Notes under the pieces: model-generated
Seen by the model: the letters and a program-made list of their open reading frames with translations, nothing else
What the model was told of the DNA's origin: nothing
Databases searched by the model: none
Assembly (NCBI GenBank): GCA_945787635.1
Contig: CALZIK010000071.1
Coordinates: 1 to 64,000, forward strand
From: Thermoanaerobaculia bacterium
GTDB lineage: Bacteria; Acidobacteriota; Thermoanaerobaculia; Multivoradales; JAHEKO01
Direction: 5' to 3'
Length of the DNA: 64,000 nt
Program-made: the position numbers and the translations under genes
In this document: positions 44,388-52,746 of the stretch, one piece after another
How the letters are laid out: each line of letters begins with the position of its first letter
Position numbering within the stretch: position 1 is the first letter of the stretch

Positions 44388-44984
44388 CTACTGCGTCACA
44401 GGGGCCGGTGGGTCCGCCTGCGCCGAAAGGTCGTATCCCAGCCACAGGAACGCCACCGGGCGCCCGCCGTCCCCCTGAATCGGGCCCGCAAGCTCGATTT
44501 CGCCACTGCCACCGAAGTTTCGAACCTCGATGCCAGTGGTGCCCCTGGCCCAGTCGCCGCGTTCGTCGATTCTGCCCGTGGCGGCTAGCTTCTCGTCGCT
44601 CGAGGCGAGCACCAGACCCGTGGGGGTCAAGATATGCACGAAGGTAACGTTGGTGTCTTCGAGCAGGTTGCTCTTGGCCCGGCTGACATAGTTGCCCCAG
44701 CGGGAGGCGACCGCTGACCGAATACCGGCCTCGAAGGAGCGAAACACCGCCTTGGCCTCGCGCACTTCGTGCTCGCGCTCGCGCCGCGTGAAGTCCTCCT
44801 CGCGTCGCTCGGTCTGCCTCCTCTGCTGGTCCTCGGACACCGCGACCCGGGTGCTGAATTCTTCCTCGAGCTGCGCGCGGTGGCGGTCGAGGCGGCTACC
44901 GGACCAGATCACGGTGCCGACGAGCAGCACCAGGAACACGACGACCGTGATCGTCTCCCACAAAACCCGCTCTGCCGTAGCCAT
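44388..44984 (-). CDS. membrane-anchored coiled-coil protein with a possible sensor domain
   Basis: A 198-residue protein with one N-terminal membrane helix (about 11-29), a highly charged coiled coil (about 35-80, QRRQTERREEDFTRREREHE) and a C-terminal extracytoplasmic domain with strands such as VTFVHILTPTGLVLASSDEK and GEIELAGPI. The last part resembles small Cache/PAS-like sensor domains (speculative). There is no kinase or methyl-accepting part. It has its own likely promoter, a GGAG site and a small hairpin in the leader, and faces the end of the E1 gene 22 bases away. Confidence 0.75.
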   Translation of the reverse strand: MATAERVLWETITVVVFLVLLVGTVIWSGSRLDRHRAQLEEEFSTRVAVSEDQQRRQTERREEDFTRREREHEVREAKAVFRSFEAGIRSAVASRWGNYVSRAKSNLLEDTNVTFVHILTPTGLVLASSDEKLAATGRIDERGDWARGTTGIEVRNFGGSGEIELAGPIQGDGGRPVAFLWLGYDLSAQADPPAPVTQ

Positions 44985-45008
44985 TCGGACAAAAACTCCT
45001 GCAACGAT

Positions 45009-45032
45009 GCCGTGTTACGGCACAGTGTACCA
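45009..45032 (-). promoter_or_regulatory. extended -10 promoter and leader hairpin of the coiled-coil gene
   Basis: The minus strand shows TGGTACACT (45032-45024), an extended -10. A short inverted repeat, GCCGT-GTT-ACGGC (45009-45021), follows directly in the leader. Confidence 0.45.
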
Positions 45033-45046
45033 TCGTGCGACGACGA

Positions 45047-45460
45047 CTATCGATCGGCGAGCCGAAAGACGAAGCGCAGCCCCGAGTACACCTCGCTGAT
45101 CGCGCAGACCTTGTTGTCGACCAGGCCCGCTTCGAGGCCGGCCTTCTGCACGACCGCGAAATCGACGTCGGTGGCGACGCCGGAGCTTTTCTTCGGCCAG
45201 GCGACCCACAGGCCGCCGCTCTTGTCGAGCCGGGCGACGAGGCGGGGGAGGCGCCGCAGGAGGTCAGAGGCGTCCCTGGGGAAAAAGAGCAAAATGTCGG
45301 CCCGGCCGCGCAATCGGGGGTTCAACCGGACGCCCTGGGGGAGGGCGCCGAGCCATCGCTCGAGCCCGGCGGGAGCGGAGACCGGAACCACCCGGAGGCC
45401 CGGCTTGATGCCGAGCTTCTTGGGCAGTGGAGTCGCGGAATAGCCGGCGGTGCTGGCCAT
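45047..45460 (-). CDS. DUF3052 family protein
   Basis: The 137-residue soluble protein starts AGYSATPLPKKLGIKPGLRV and has the alternating strands and helices of the DUF3052 family (DILLFFPRDASDLLRRLPRL, GGLWVAWPKKSSGVATDV). No function is established. The Gly-rich first loop and Rossmann-like alternation are visible, but no catalytic residues are known. It lies 23 bases after argS on the same strand and is probably cotranscribed with it. Confidence 0.88.
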   Translation of the reverse strand: MASTAGYSATPLPKKLGIKPGLRVVPVSAPAGLERWLGALPQGVRLNPRLRGRADILLFFPRDASDLLRRLPRLVARLDKSGGLWVAWPKKSSGVATDVDFAVVQKAGLEAGLVDNKVCAISEVYSGLRFVFRLADR

Positions 45461-45483
45461 GGGGTGCGAACGTCGAGAGTCCC

Positions 45484-47403
45484 CTACATCCGCTCCGGGA
45501 CGGGTAGCCCCATGATCTCGCAGAGTGTGCGCAGAGCCTTGGAAAAGGCCTGAGTCGCGGCCAGGCGGGTCGCCCGCCGGTCGGGGTCCGGCTCCTGGAG
45601 AATCGGATGGCGATGGTAGAGGGCGTTGAACTTTTGCGCCAGGTCGAGGGCGAAGCGTGCGATCTGCGAGAGCTCGAGAGATTCGGCGGCGACCTCGATC
45701 CGGTCGCGAACCTCCGCGGTCTGATAGATCAGCTCCCAGAGATCGTCGTCCCAGAGCTCGGCTGGAATCTCTGCCGCGGTCTGGGGCGAGACTTCGCTGT
45801 CGAGGCCCTCCTCGGAGAGCCGCCGGCAGATGTTGGCCGCTCGGACCAGCGAGTACTGGAGGTAGGGTCCGGAGTCGCCCTCGAAGCTCAGGGCTTCGTC
45901 AAAGTCGAAGGCGATGACCCTGTTCGTCGTGGTCTTGACCATGAAGAAGCGTAGCGCCGCCCGAGCGATGAGTCGCGCCCGCTCTTCCAGCTCCTGGCTT
46001 TCCAGCTCGGCGTCGCGGGCCGCGATCTCGTCGCGGCTCTTGGCTTCGAGCTGGTCCAAGAGGTCGTCGGCTTTGACCCCGATACCCTTGCGACCCGACA
46101 TCTCGAGTCGCTTGCCGTCGTCGGTCGCCCCGCCTTGGCCGAGCTGGTCAGCGGCGGCGGGAGAGAGAGCGACCATCTCGTAGGCGAAGTGGATGGAGCG
46201 GGCGGCTTCTTCGGTGTGATTCAGACGTTCCAGCCCGGCTCGTACGACCTTCTGGAGATAGGCCTGGCGCGTGTCGATCACGTTGATCACGCGGGCGGCC
46301 CGGCCGAAATCGGGGTGGTCGTCGACGCCGTCGAGAACCGATTCCCAGACTTTCTCTTCGTTCCAGTACCGGTACCTGAAGTCCATGTCGAGCAGGCCGA
46401 ACTTCCACAACTGGTACGCGATGTCCTTGCCCACGTAGGTTACCGTTCCGTCCGAGCGCACGATGACCTTGTCGGGATCCTCGAGGCCCGCGAACTCGGA
46501 GCTCTCGGCGAGCGGCATGACCCAGCAGCCGGCGTTCTTGCCGTCGGTTTCGAGGCGGATGGCGCCCGCTTGCCTCAGGCTTTCGAATGCCTGGCTAAAG
46601 AACTCGAGGCCGAGAATGGCGCTCTCCCGGGTCAGTAGATCGTAGTCGACTCCGAGCCGGCGCATCGTCTTGAGGTGACGCGAGACGATCCGGCGGGCGA
46701 TCAGCCGGCCCAGATCCGCGCGGAGCCCGTTGCCGGCTTCGAGCTCGTGGAGGGTCTTGCGGCGAAACTCCTGACGCGCGGGGTCGTCTTCGTACCAGCG
46801 GCCCACCTCCGCGTACAGATCCCAGCAGGTGTAGTCGAAGGGCTCGGGGAGCGCGCTGACCGTGGCCAGGTCCATACCCCTGAGGTCGGCGAACCCGACC
46901 ACCACATCGGCCAGCTGGACGCCGGTATCGTCGATGTAGTTCTGAATCTCGACGCGGTGGCCGAGAGCACGCAGGGAACGCACCAACACGTCGCCGAGGA
47001 CCGCGTTTCTCAGGTGACCGATGTGCGCTGCCTTGTTGGGATTGATGTTGGTGTGCTCGACGATGATCTTTTCGCCCTCGGCGGAGGTAGTCTCGATCGG
47101 CGACTCGCGAAGCAAGGCGGCGGCGAAGGTGCTGCGATCGAGATAGAAGTTGAGAAACCCTGGCCCTTCTATTCGAACCTCACGAACGCCCACCGGCAGC
47201 TCGAGACCGGCGGCGATCTCTTCGCCGATCTGGCGCGGGTTCTTTTTGACCTCCCGAGCCAGCTGCAAGGCTCCCGGGAAGGCCAGGTCGCCCAGCTCCC
47301 GGCGTGGCGGAACTTCGGGTCGCGCCGTATGCGAAACGCCATACAGTGCCTCGATCCGGGCCTGAATGCGCTCCGCCAGAGAGTCTCGAAGAGCCGTCAA
47401 CAT
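45484..47403 (-). CDS. argS: arginyl-tRNA synthetase
   Basis: The 639-residue class I synthetase charges tRNA-Arg. It has the N-terminal Add-1 domain (to about 100), the HIGH signature in NPNKAAHIGHLRNAVLGD, the ArgRS-specific QNYIDDTGVQ, a KMSKS-equivalent GKRLEMSGRKG, and a C-terminal DALR anticodon-binding domain ending in CEIMGLPVPERM. The start is ATG 47403. A TACACT hexamer lies only ten bases upstream, so the mRNA may lack a conventional leader. Confidence 0.98.
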   Translation of the reverse strand: MLTALRDSLAERIQARIEALYGVSHTARPEVPPRRELGDLAFPGALQLAREVKKNPRQIGEEIAAGLELPVGVREVRIEGPGFLNFYLDRSTFAAALLRESPIETTSAEGEKIIVEHTNINPNKAAHIGHLRNAVLGDVLVRSLRALGHRVEIQNYIDDTGVQLADVVVGFADLRGMDLATVSALPEPFDYTCWDLYAEVGRWYEDDPARQEFRRKTLHELEAGNGLRADLGRLIARRIVSRHLKTMRRLGVDYDLLTRESAILGLEFFSQAFESLRQAGAIRLETDGKNAGCWVMPLAESSEFAGLEDPDKVIVRSDGTVTYVGKDIAYQLWKFGLLDMDFRYRYWNEEKVWESVLDGVDDHPDFGRAARVINVIDTRQAYLQKVVRAGLERLNHTEEAARSIHFAYEMVALSPAAADQLGQGGATDDGKRLEMSGRKGIGVKADDLLDQLEAKSRDEIAARDAELESQELEERARLIARAALRFFMVKTTTNRVIAFDFDEALSFEGDSGPYLQYSLVRAANICRRLSEEGLDSEVSPQTAAEIPAELWDDDLWELIYQTAEVRDRIEVAAESLELSQIARFALDLAQKFNALYHRHPILQEPDPDRRATRLAATQAFSKALRTLCEIMGLPVPERM

Positions 47404-47413
47404 GGCGGCGGGG

Positions 47414-47419
47414 AGTGTA
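47414..47419 (-). promoter_or_regulatory. putative -10 element of argS
   Basis: TACACT on the minus strand, ten bases before the ATG at 47403, with no ribosome-binding site between. Confidence 0.4.
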
Positions 47420-47451
47420 CCTCATGGGTGTGAGCCACCGGCCCGGATAGC

Positions 47452-47460
47452 TGATATGAT
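47452..47460 (+). promoter_or_regulatory. extended -10 promoter of the macro-domain gene
   Basis: TGATATGAT (TG at 47452, TATGAT at 47455-47460) is one of the best -10 matches in the window. It lies 30 bases before ATG 47491, with AAGGAA in between. Confidence 0.55.
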
Positions 47461-47490
47461 TGGCGGCTCGTAGCCAAGGAACTTAGGCCG

Positions 47491-48033
47491 ATGGGAAAGA
47501 ACCACGTCAAAATACAGCTGAACGGTACCCAGCTCGAGCTGCTCGAGGGCGACATCACCGAACTCGATGTCGATGCGGTTGTAAATCCCGCAAACGAAGA
47601 TCTCAAGCTCGGAGCGGGGGTGGCCGGCGCCATTCTCAAGAAGGGCGGGCGGTCGATCCAGAAAGAGTGCAATCGCATCGGCGGAACGTCGGTGGGAACC
47701 GCGGTCATCACCGGCGCCGGCGCCCTCGATGCCAAACACGTCATTCACGCGGTTGGCCCGAAAATGGGCGACGGCGACGAGGATCGCAAGCTGTCGTCTG
47801 CGGTGCGCTCGGCCCTGGCCCTGGCGGATCGCCACGGGCTGAAGTCGATCGCGGTGCCCGCCATCTCAACCGGTGTCTTCGGTGTCCCCATCGATCGGTG
47901 TGCTCGGGTGACCCTGACCGAGATTCACCGCTACCTTCAGGGTGGCACAAAGCTCGACCGGGTGGTGGTTTGCCTGTTCGACTCCGAGGTCTTCGGTACT
48001 TTCCGCAAAGAGCTGCGGCGCGGCTTCCGTTAG
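47491..48033 (+). CDS. macro domain (ADP-ribose-binding) protein
   Basis: The 180-residue protein is a single macro domain: LLEGDITELDVDAVVNPANE with the Asn/Asp of the binding loop, a Gly-rich loop GAGVAGAILKKGG, GTAVITGAGAL, and AVPAISTGVFGVPIDRCARV. Macro domains bind or hydrolyse ADP-ribose derivatives such as O-acetyl-ADP-ribose or ADP-ribosylated side chains. It is a lone gene between divergent argS and convergent gpmI, with its own promoter, so its cellular substrate cannot be inferred from context. Confidence 0.95.
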   Translation: MGKNHVKIQLNGTQLELLEGDITELDVDAVVNPANEDLKLGAGVAGAILKKGGRSIQKECNRIGGTSVGTAVITGAGALDAKHVIHAVGPKMGDGDEDRKLSSAVRSALALADRHGLKSIAVPAISTGVFGVPIDRCARVTLTEIHRYLQGGTKLDRVVVCLFDSEVFGTFRKELRRGFR

Positions 48034-48061
48034 GGCCGGCGGTCGGCCTCCGAGCTGTCGA

Positions 48062-49699
48062 CTACCGAAGCAGTGACCTGCCGGTCATCGCTTCCGGCTG
48101 ATCGAGCCCCATCAACTCGAGAATCGTCGGGAAGACGTCGGCAAGACGGCCGGCGCTTCGCAAGCTGGGCGACGGCCGGTCCGGGCTCCCACTGGCCGCG
48201 TCGCGCAGCGCCGGATCGACGACGATGCATTCCACGTCGTAGGTCGTGTGAGCGGTATGGGGAGCTTCGGTCTCGGGATCCCACATCTGCTCCGAGTTAC
48301 CGTGATCGGCGGTCACGATGAGCTTGCCGCCCCGCTCGAGCGCGGCTTCGGTGATCTCCCTCACGCATCCGTCGACGACCTCAGCGGCTCGGATCGCGGC
48401 CTCCAACTTTCCGGTGTGACCCACCATATCCGTGTTCGCGAAATTGACCAGGATGAAATCTTCGCCGTCGTCGGCTCGGATTCGCTCGAGCACCATCCGG
48501 CAAACCTCGGCGGCGCTCATCTCCGGCTGGAGATCGTAGGTAACGACTCGGGGAGACTGCGCCGTACCGCGACGCTCTCCGGGGAAGGGCTCGTCGCGGT
48601 AGTCGTTGAAAAAAAACGTGACGTGTGGCGCCTTCTCGGTCTCGGCGCAGCGAAACTGCGTGAGCCCCCGATCGGCCAGGTGGGCGCCGGCGATCGACGC
48701 CATCTTCGGCGGCTTGGGGAAGGCGATCTCGACCAGGTTCTCGAGGCCCTGCTCGTAGGAGGTCATCGTGACGTAGCGCAGCTCGAGACGGTCGCCGCGA
48801 TCGAAGCCCCGCTCTCCGGTGTCGGGCGACGGGGCGACATGACCCAGAAACGGGTCCATGACGAAGGCTCGCGTGATCTCTCGGGGGCGGTCGCCGCGAT
48901 AGTTGTAGAAGACCACGGTATCGCCGTCGTCGATTCGCGAGGCCGATGGATCCGCGCCGATCGTTCGCGGGGAAACGAATTCATCACCCTGCAGGCCGGG
49001 TTTGATGGGATGGTCGTAGTAGTCCTGCATCGCCGAGGCGGCGTCTTGAAAATGGGGCGGCGGGTCGCCGCGGCCGGTCAGACAATCGTACGCAGCGGCC
49101 ACCCTTTCCCAGCGGTTGTCCCGGTCCATGGCCCAGTAGCGGCCGCAGATCGACGCGACCCGGCCGACGCCCAGGTCGCGACAGGTTTCTTCGACCCGGC
49201 GGACGTAGCCGAGTCCGGTGAACGGTCCGGTGTCCCGGCCGTCGGTGAAGAGGTGGATCCAGACGAGCTCCTGATCGCGGCGCTTGGCGAGCTCGAGCAG
49301 GGCATAGAGGTGGTCGAGGAGGGCGTGAACCCCCGCGTCCGAGGCGAGCCCCATCAAATGCAGCGCAGAGCCGCCCTCGCGAGCCGCGTCGACGGCGCCG
49401 GTCAGAACCGGGTTCTCGAAGAACCCGCCCTCCCGGATCGCCTTGGTGATTCGCACCGACTCCTGGTTGACGATGCGCCCTGCGCCGAGATTCTGATGCC
49501 CGACTTCGCTGTTGCCCATGGTGCCCTCGGGGAGGCCGACGTCCTCGCCGCTGGTCCGGATCAGCGTCCAGGGGTAGTCGCGCAGCAGCCCATCGCAGAA
49601 AGGTGTCGAGGCCAGCTTGATGGCGTTGAAGGCATCGTGCTCGGGATGGGGGTTGCGTCCCCAGCCGTCGCGGACGATCAGGATCACCGGCTTGGTCAC
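48062..49699 (-). CDS. gpmI: 2,3-bisphosphoglycerate-independent phosphoglycerate mutase
   Basis: The 545-residue manganese-dependent enzyme interconverts 3- and 2-phosphoglycerate. It belongs to the alkaline phosphatase superfamily: ILIVRDGWG start, the phosphorylated Ser in GTMGNSEVGHQNLGAGR, HLFTDGRDT, NYRGDRPREITRAF, NFANTDMVGHTG and VTADHGNSEQMWDP. GTG 49699 overlaps the upstream gene by four bases. It supplies the substrate of the enolase encoded at 14.05 kb. Confidence 0.98.
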   Translation of the reverse strand: MTKPVILIVRDGWGRNPHPEHDAFNAIKLASTPFCDGLLRDYPWTLIRTSGEDVGLPEGTMGNSEVGHQNLGAGRIVNQESVRITKAIREGGFFENPVLTGAVDAAREGGSALHLMGLASDAGVHALLDHLYALLELAKRRDQELVWIHLFTDGRDTGPFTGLGYVRRVEETCRDLGVGRVASICGRYWAMDRDNRWERVAAAYDCLTGRGDPPPHFQDAASAMQDYYDHPIKPGLQGDEFVSPRTIGADPSASRIDDGDTVVFYNYRGDRPREITRAFVMDPFLGHVAPSPDTGERGFDRGDRLELRYVTMTSYEQGLENLVEIAFPKPPKMASIAGAHLADRGLTQFRCAETEKAPHVTFFFNDYRDEPFPGERRGTAQSPRVVTYDLQPEMSAAEVCRMVLERIRADDGEDFILVNFANTDMVGHTGKLEAAIRAAEVVDGCVREITEAALERGGKLIVTADHGNSEQMWDPETEAPHTAHTTYDVECIVVDPALRDAASGSPDRPSPSLRSAGRLADVFPTILELMGLDQPEAMTGRSLLR

Positions 49700-50124
49700 G
49701 AGACCAGGTAGGCGTTGGCCCGGATCTGGATCCGCGCCCTGGGAGCGAAGCCACTGCCCGAGACCTCGAACGCGGTGGAGGAGCCCAGTATCGGCAGAAC
49801 GATCCAGCCGTCGAACGTGCCGCCGGCATTGTAGGGAGGCACCACCGGCTCGATCTCGGCGAGCTTGATCCAGTGGCTCTCCTCCTCGTCGAGGCTGCAG
49901 CTCAGCTCGACGTACGCGTGATCGAGGTCGATCGCCCGATTCGCCGACGGGTGCCAGAGGGAGAATACGAAGCGAACTTCGTCGAAGCCAATTGTCTTGA
50001 GCCGGTCCTTGCCGTCGGCAGACAGGCTGAACGAGAATCTGCCCGAGCTGTCGGTGGCGAAGATCTCAGGAGTCGGATCGAACCGGAACTGAGCCGGCTC
50101 CAGCTTGCCGTTGGAGAGCTTCAC
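49696..50124 (-). CDS. conserved-looking hypothetical protein between gpmI and a KDPG-aldolase-like gene
   Basis: The 142-residue protein appears to be a beta-rich soluble domain (FRFDPTPEIFATDSSGRFSF, VRFVFSLWHPSANRAIDLDH, GGTFDGWIVLPILGSS, RIQIRANAYLVS). There is no signal peptide, membrane helix or metal-binding motif. I do not recognise a family. GTG 50124 overlaps the aldolase-like gene by four bases, and its stop overlaps gpmI by four, so translation is tightly coupled with sugar-acid and glycolytic genes. Confidence 0.75.
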   Translation of the reverse strand: MKLSNGKLEPAQFRFDPTPEIFATDSSGRFSFSLSADGKDRLKTIGFDEVRFVFSLWHPSANRAIDLDHAYVELSCSLDEEESHWIKLAEIEPVVPPYNAGGTFDGWIVLPILGSSTAFEVSGSGFAPRARIQIRANAYLVS

Positions 50125-50789
50125 GATCGAGCGGCTTTGATGGCGTCTGCGATTCGCAGCCGGGTCGAGTCGGCGTCCGAACCGAGCAGCTGCGCTCCCA
50201 GGCCGAAAGCGACCGCTCCCGCATCGCGATAGGCGGGAATCTCGCCGGGGCCGAAGCCGCCGGCGGCTAGAATCGGAATGTCCGGCAACGGCTGGCGGAT
50301 TGTGGCCAGGTAGGCGGCGCCTCCAACCGGCGGCAGAGGGTAGGCCTTGACCAGGTCCGCGCCGAGCCCGGCCGCGGTCACGATCTCCGATGGCGTCAAG
50401 GCTCCGATCACCAGGAAAACACCCGCCTCACGGGCGACCTCGGCCACCTCGGGAGCCACATTGGGAGTGATCAGGAACTCGGCGCCGGCGGCGAGGGCCT
50501 GGCGGGCGCGGTCGGCGTTCGTAACTGTGCCCATGCCGAGCCACGGAGGTCCCTCGCCGGCCCGCTCAGCGACCAGCGACCGCACCACCTCGAGTGCACC
50601 CGGCACCGTAAAGGTGATCTCGATGAGCTCGACGCCGCCTTCTCGAAACGCTCGGGCCTGCCGAAACGCCTCGTCGGTGCTCTCGGTTCGAACGACGCCG
50701 AAAAGAGGTGCCGACGCCACGCTCTGCGCGACGCCGCTGCGAAGGTCACGCCGTGACAGGGGAGCTCGAATCGGGCTTGCCGTCGTCAT
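50121..50789 (-). CDS. eda: KDPG/KHG aldolase-like protein
   Basis: A 222-residue TIM-barrel aldolase of the 2-keto-3-deoxy-6-phosphogluconate/4-hydroxy-2-oxoglutarate family. It has the catalytic Glu region GGVELIEITFTVPGA, GMGTVTNADRARQALAAGAEF, and the Schiff-base Lys in DLVKAYPLPPVGG, with AAGGFGPGEIPAY binding phosphate. It would cleave KDPG to pyruvate and glyceraldehyde-3-phosphate, feeding lower glycolysis (gpmI, eno). The Lys motif reads VKAYP rather than the usual VKLFP, so the substrate may differ. It is 16 bases after trmJ. Confidence 0.9.
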   Translation of the reverse strand: MTTASPIRAPLSRRDLRSGVAQSVASAPLFGVVRTESTDEAFRQARAFREGGVELIEITFTVPGALEVVRSLVAERAGEGPPWLGMGTVTNADRARQALAAGAEFLITPNVAPEVAEVAREAGVFLVIGALTPSEIVTAAGLGADLVKAYPLPPVGGAAYLATIRQPLPDIPILAAGGFGPGEIPAYRDAGAVAFGLGAQLLGSDADSTRLRIADAIKAARS

Positions 50790-50805
50790 CGGGTGGCAGA
50801 TCGTA

Positions 50806-51585
50806 TCACGCGCCCGAGGATTCCCCGGACGGCGAATCGTCGGTTGGAAGCGCCCCTCGTCGCTCGCCCACGGCGTGCTCGAGCCGCCGGCACAAGCCCC
50901 GCAGAATCGCCACTTCGCGCTGCGTCAGGCGCGCCCGGCCGGCGAGCCGTCGGAGGTCTCGCACGACCCCTTCGTAGGTGGAGTCTCTGGCGAATCCGAC
51001 CGTTCGCAGCGCCGAGTCGACGTGATCGAAGAGCCCCGCGACCTCGCCGCCGGTCGCCTCCGGTGAGGCTAGCTCAGCTGGACCGGCGGGATCCACGTTA
51101 CGTCGGCGCGCGGCGAAGAGCTCGTGCGCGACGATCAGGACGGCCTGCGCCAGGTTGAGCGTCGGCTGCTTCGAAGCCGTGGGAATACGGACGATCGTGC
51201 CGCAGAGCGACAGCTCCTCGATGGTGAGCCCCGAGCGCTCCGGTCCGAACACCAGGGCCGTCCGGGTCGAGCAACGGCGGGAGAAGAGATCCGCCAGCTG
51301 CCGAGGCTCGATCACCGGAGTGCGCGTCGATCGCTCGCGGTGCGAGCTGGTTCCGACCACTAGCTGATAGGGAGCGATCGCCTCCGCCACCGAGGCCCGG
51401 CGCTCGGCGGTTTCGAGAATCTCTCGAGCTCCCACGGCACGCGCGAGGGCTCGCTGGCCGATCGCGACCGCCGGTTCGACCAGCACCAGACGTTCGAGGC
51501 CCATGTTGGCCATCGCTCTCGCCACTGCGCCCACGTTGCCCTCCTCGCTGGGGCGCACCAAAATCACTGCCGGCGTCTCCTCCAT
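50806..51585 (-). CDS. trmJ: tRNA/rRNA 2'-O-methyltransferase (TrmJ-like, SPOUT)
   Basis: The 259-residue protein matches TrmJ: ILVRPSEEGNVGAVARAMANMG at the start, a SPOUT knot with VFGPERSGLTIEEL and IPTASKQPTLNLAQAVLI, and a C-terminal helical extension (about 175-250) as in TrmJ. TrmJ methylates the ribose of nucleotide 32 in tRNA. It heads the operon trmJ - KDPG-aldolase-like - hypothetical - gpmI. TAGAGT ends nine bases before the ATG. Confidence 0.92.
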   Translation of the reverse strand: MEETPAVILVRPSEEGNVGAVARAMANMGLERLVLVEPAVAIGQRALARAVGAREILETAERRASVAEAIAPYQLVVGTSSHRERSTRTPVIEPRQLADLFSRRCSTRTALVFGPERSGLTIEELSLCGTIVRIPTASKQPTLNLAQAVLIVAHELFAARRRNVDPAGPAELASPEATGGEVAGLFDHVDSALRTVGFARDSTYEGVVRDLRRLAGRARLTQREVAILRGLCRRLEHAVGERRGALPTDDSPSGESSGA

Positions 51586-51594
51586 CGATGGCGC

Positions 51595-51600
51595 ACTCTA
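51595..51600 (-). promoter_or_regulatory. putative -10 element of trmJ operon
   Basis: TAGAGT on the minus strand, nine bases before ATG 51585, in a near-leaderless arrangement. Confidence 0.4.
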
Positions 51601-51637
51601 TCGCGCGGTCAGGGCTCTTCGGGGGCGTTGGCCGGCT

Positions 51638-51646
51638 TGATAGACT
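51638..51646 (+). promoter_or_regulatory. extended -10 promoter of the small 51.7-kb gene
   Basis: TGATAGACT (TG at 51638, TAGACT at 51641-51646), followed by GGAGG at 51654-51658 and ATG 51672. Confidence 0.45.
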
Positions 51647-51671
51647 GTCGATCGGAGGCGCTACAAACCGC

Positions 51672-51980
51672 ATGATGACAGACAAAGCTCCGCGTTCGTA
51701 TCTGATATTCACCGGCACGGGCCCGATTCTGGTGCTCTCCAGCTACCCCAAGCTCACCGACGGCCGGCTCATCGAGAAGCTCCGCTACAAGGGCATCGAC
51801 AAGTTTCTCGCCTACGAAGTCGACCTTGCTGCCGTCAAAGAGCACTACGGCGTTTCGTTCGAGAACGTGATGGACAACCTGGACGGAGTCGAGGACATCC
51901 GGGTGCTGGACTTCAACGGCCATCAGATTATGGCGAACTTTTCGCTTCAGGAACTCGGCGACCCCATCAAATTCGGTTAG
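51672..51980 (+). CDS. small conserved-looking protein of unknown function
   Basis: The 102-residue soluble protein reads SYLIFTGTGPILVLSSYPKL near its start, then KLRYKGIDKFLAYEVDLAAV, YGVSFENVMDNLDGVEDIRV and LDFNGHQIMANF, with alternating strands and helices typical of a small folded domain. No cysteines, signal peptide or known motif. ATG 51672 (or 51675) is used because GGAGG lies 13-17 bases upstream; the frame extends to 51588 without support. It stands alone, and its stop codon begins a 24-bp imperfect inverted repeat. Confidence 0.75.
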   Translation: MMTDKAPRSYLIFTGTGPILVLSSYPKLTDGRLIEKLRYKGIDKFLAYEVDLAAVKEHYGVSFENVMDNLDGVEDIRVLDFNGHQIMANFSLQELGDPIKFG

Positions 51981-52053
51981 GGTCGCGTCCCGCGCCCACA
52001 TCTACGGCGTTGCAGGGTCGCCTTGTGTCTATGGACGCGGGCCGCGATCCTAA
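51977..52053 (+). repeat. 24-bp imperfect inverted repeat at the end of the small gene
   Basis: Arms 51977-52000 and 52030-52053 pair at 20 of 24 positions plus one G-U wobble, with a 29-base loop. The first arm starts at the stop codon. It could be a transcript 3' end structure, but no T-run follows. Confidence 0.8.
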
Positions 52054-52073
52054 TCGAAATTGATGTGTTGTAG

Positions 52074-52130
52074 CGGTCGACGCCTCTGTCGACCGAATCT
52101 GATAGTGGCGGTCGACGCCCCCGTCGACCG
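52074..52130 (+). repeat. two near-identical stem-loops (CGGTCGAC-N6-GTCGACCG)
   Basis: Copy 1 is at 52074-52095 and copy 2 at 52109-52130. Both have the same perfect 8-bp stem CGGTCGAC/GTCGACCG; the six-base loops differ (GCCTCT versus GCCCCC). They fill the 172-base gap between convergent genes and look like an interspersed palindromic element. Confidence 0.9.
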
Positions 52131-52152
52131 TCTTCCCTCCCGCCTGGTCTTG

Positions 52153-52740
52153 CTACGCCCTGAACTCCAGCAGCGAATACCCCAGCTTCCGGAATAGCCG
52201 GTACAACGTCGGCACCGGGAGGCCCACGACGTTGGTGTAGTTGCCGGTGACGCTCTCGACGAAGAGTGAGCCCAGGCCCTGGATAGCGTAGGAACCCGCC
52301 TTGTCGAGCGGCTCGCCGGTGGCGACGTACCAGGTGATCTCTTCGGTGGTCATCGGAGCGAGGCGGACGCACGAGCGGACCAGCTCGCAGCGGGCGCGGC
52401 CGCCGCCATCGTGAAGAGCAACCGCGGTGAGCACCTCGTGCTCGCGGCCAGCCAGGGTGGCGAGCATTTCGCTCGCGTGCCGGGGGTCGTCGGGTTTGGT
52501 CAGCACCGCTTCGTCGATGACGACGATGGTGTCGGCGGCCACGACCAGCGCGTTCGGTCGGGACCGCGCGCGGGCCTTTTCGCCGGCGACCCGCACAACG
52601 TAGGTCTCGGGAATCTCTCCGGGAAGCCGGCTTTCATCGATCTCGGCGGGCTCGATCTCGAACTCGAGTCCGAGCTCGGAGAGGATGGTCGAGCGCCGCG
52701 GCGATAACGAGGCCAGGACCAGCTGGGGCTGTTTTGCCAC
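52153..52740 (-). CDS. maf: Maf-family nucleoside triphosphate pyrophosphatase
   Basis: The 195-residue protein has the Maf signature LASLSPRRSTILSELGLEFE, ESRLPGEIPETYVVRVAGEKA, VVAADTIVV, and DKAGSYAIQGLGSLFVESVTGNYTNVVGLP. Maf proteins hydrolyse dTTP, UTP or modified nucleotides and can arrest septation when overproduced. GTG 52740 lies six bases after the second VWA gene, so it is the third gene of that operon. Confidence 0.96.
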   Translation of the reverse strand: MAKQPQLVLASLSPRRSTILSELGLEFEIEPAEIDESRLPGEIPETYVVRVAGEKARARSRPNALVVAADTIVVIDEAVLTKPDDPRHASEMLATLAGREHEVLTAVALHDGGGRARCELVRSCVRLAPMTTEEITWYVATGEPLDKAGSYAIQGLGSLFVESVTGNYTNVVGLPVPTLYRLFRKLGYSLLEFRA

Positions 52741-52746
52741 CGGGAT

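Noticed and set aside
51977-52130. Intergenic palindromes as a CRISPR array
   Set aside because: Only two hairpin copies, no unique spacers of constant length and no cas genes.
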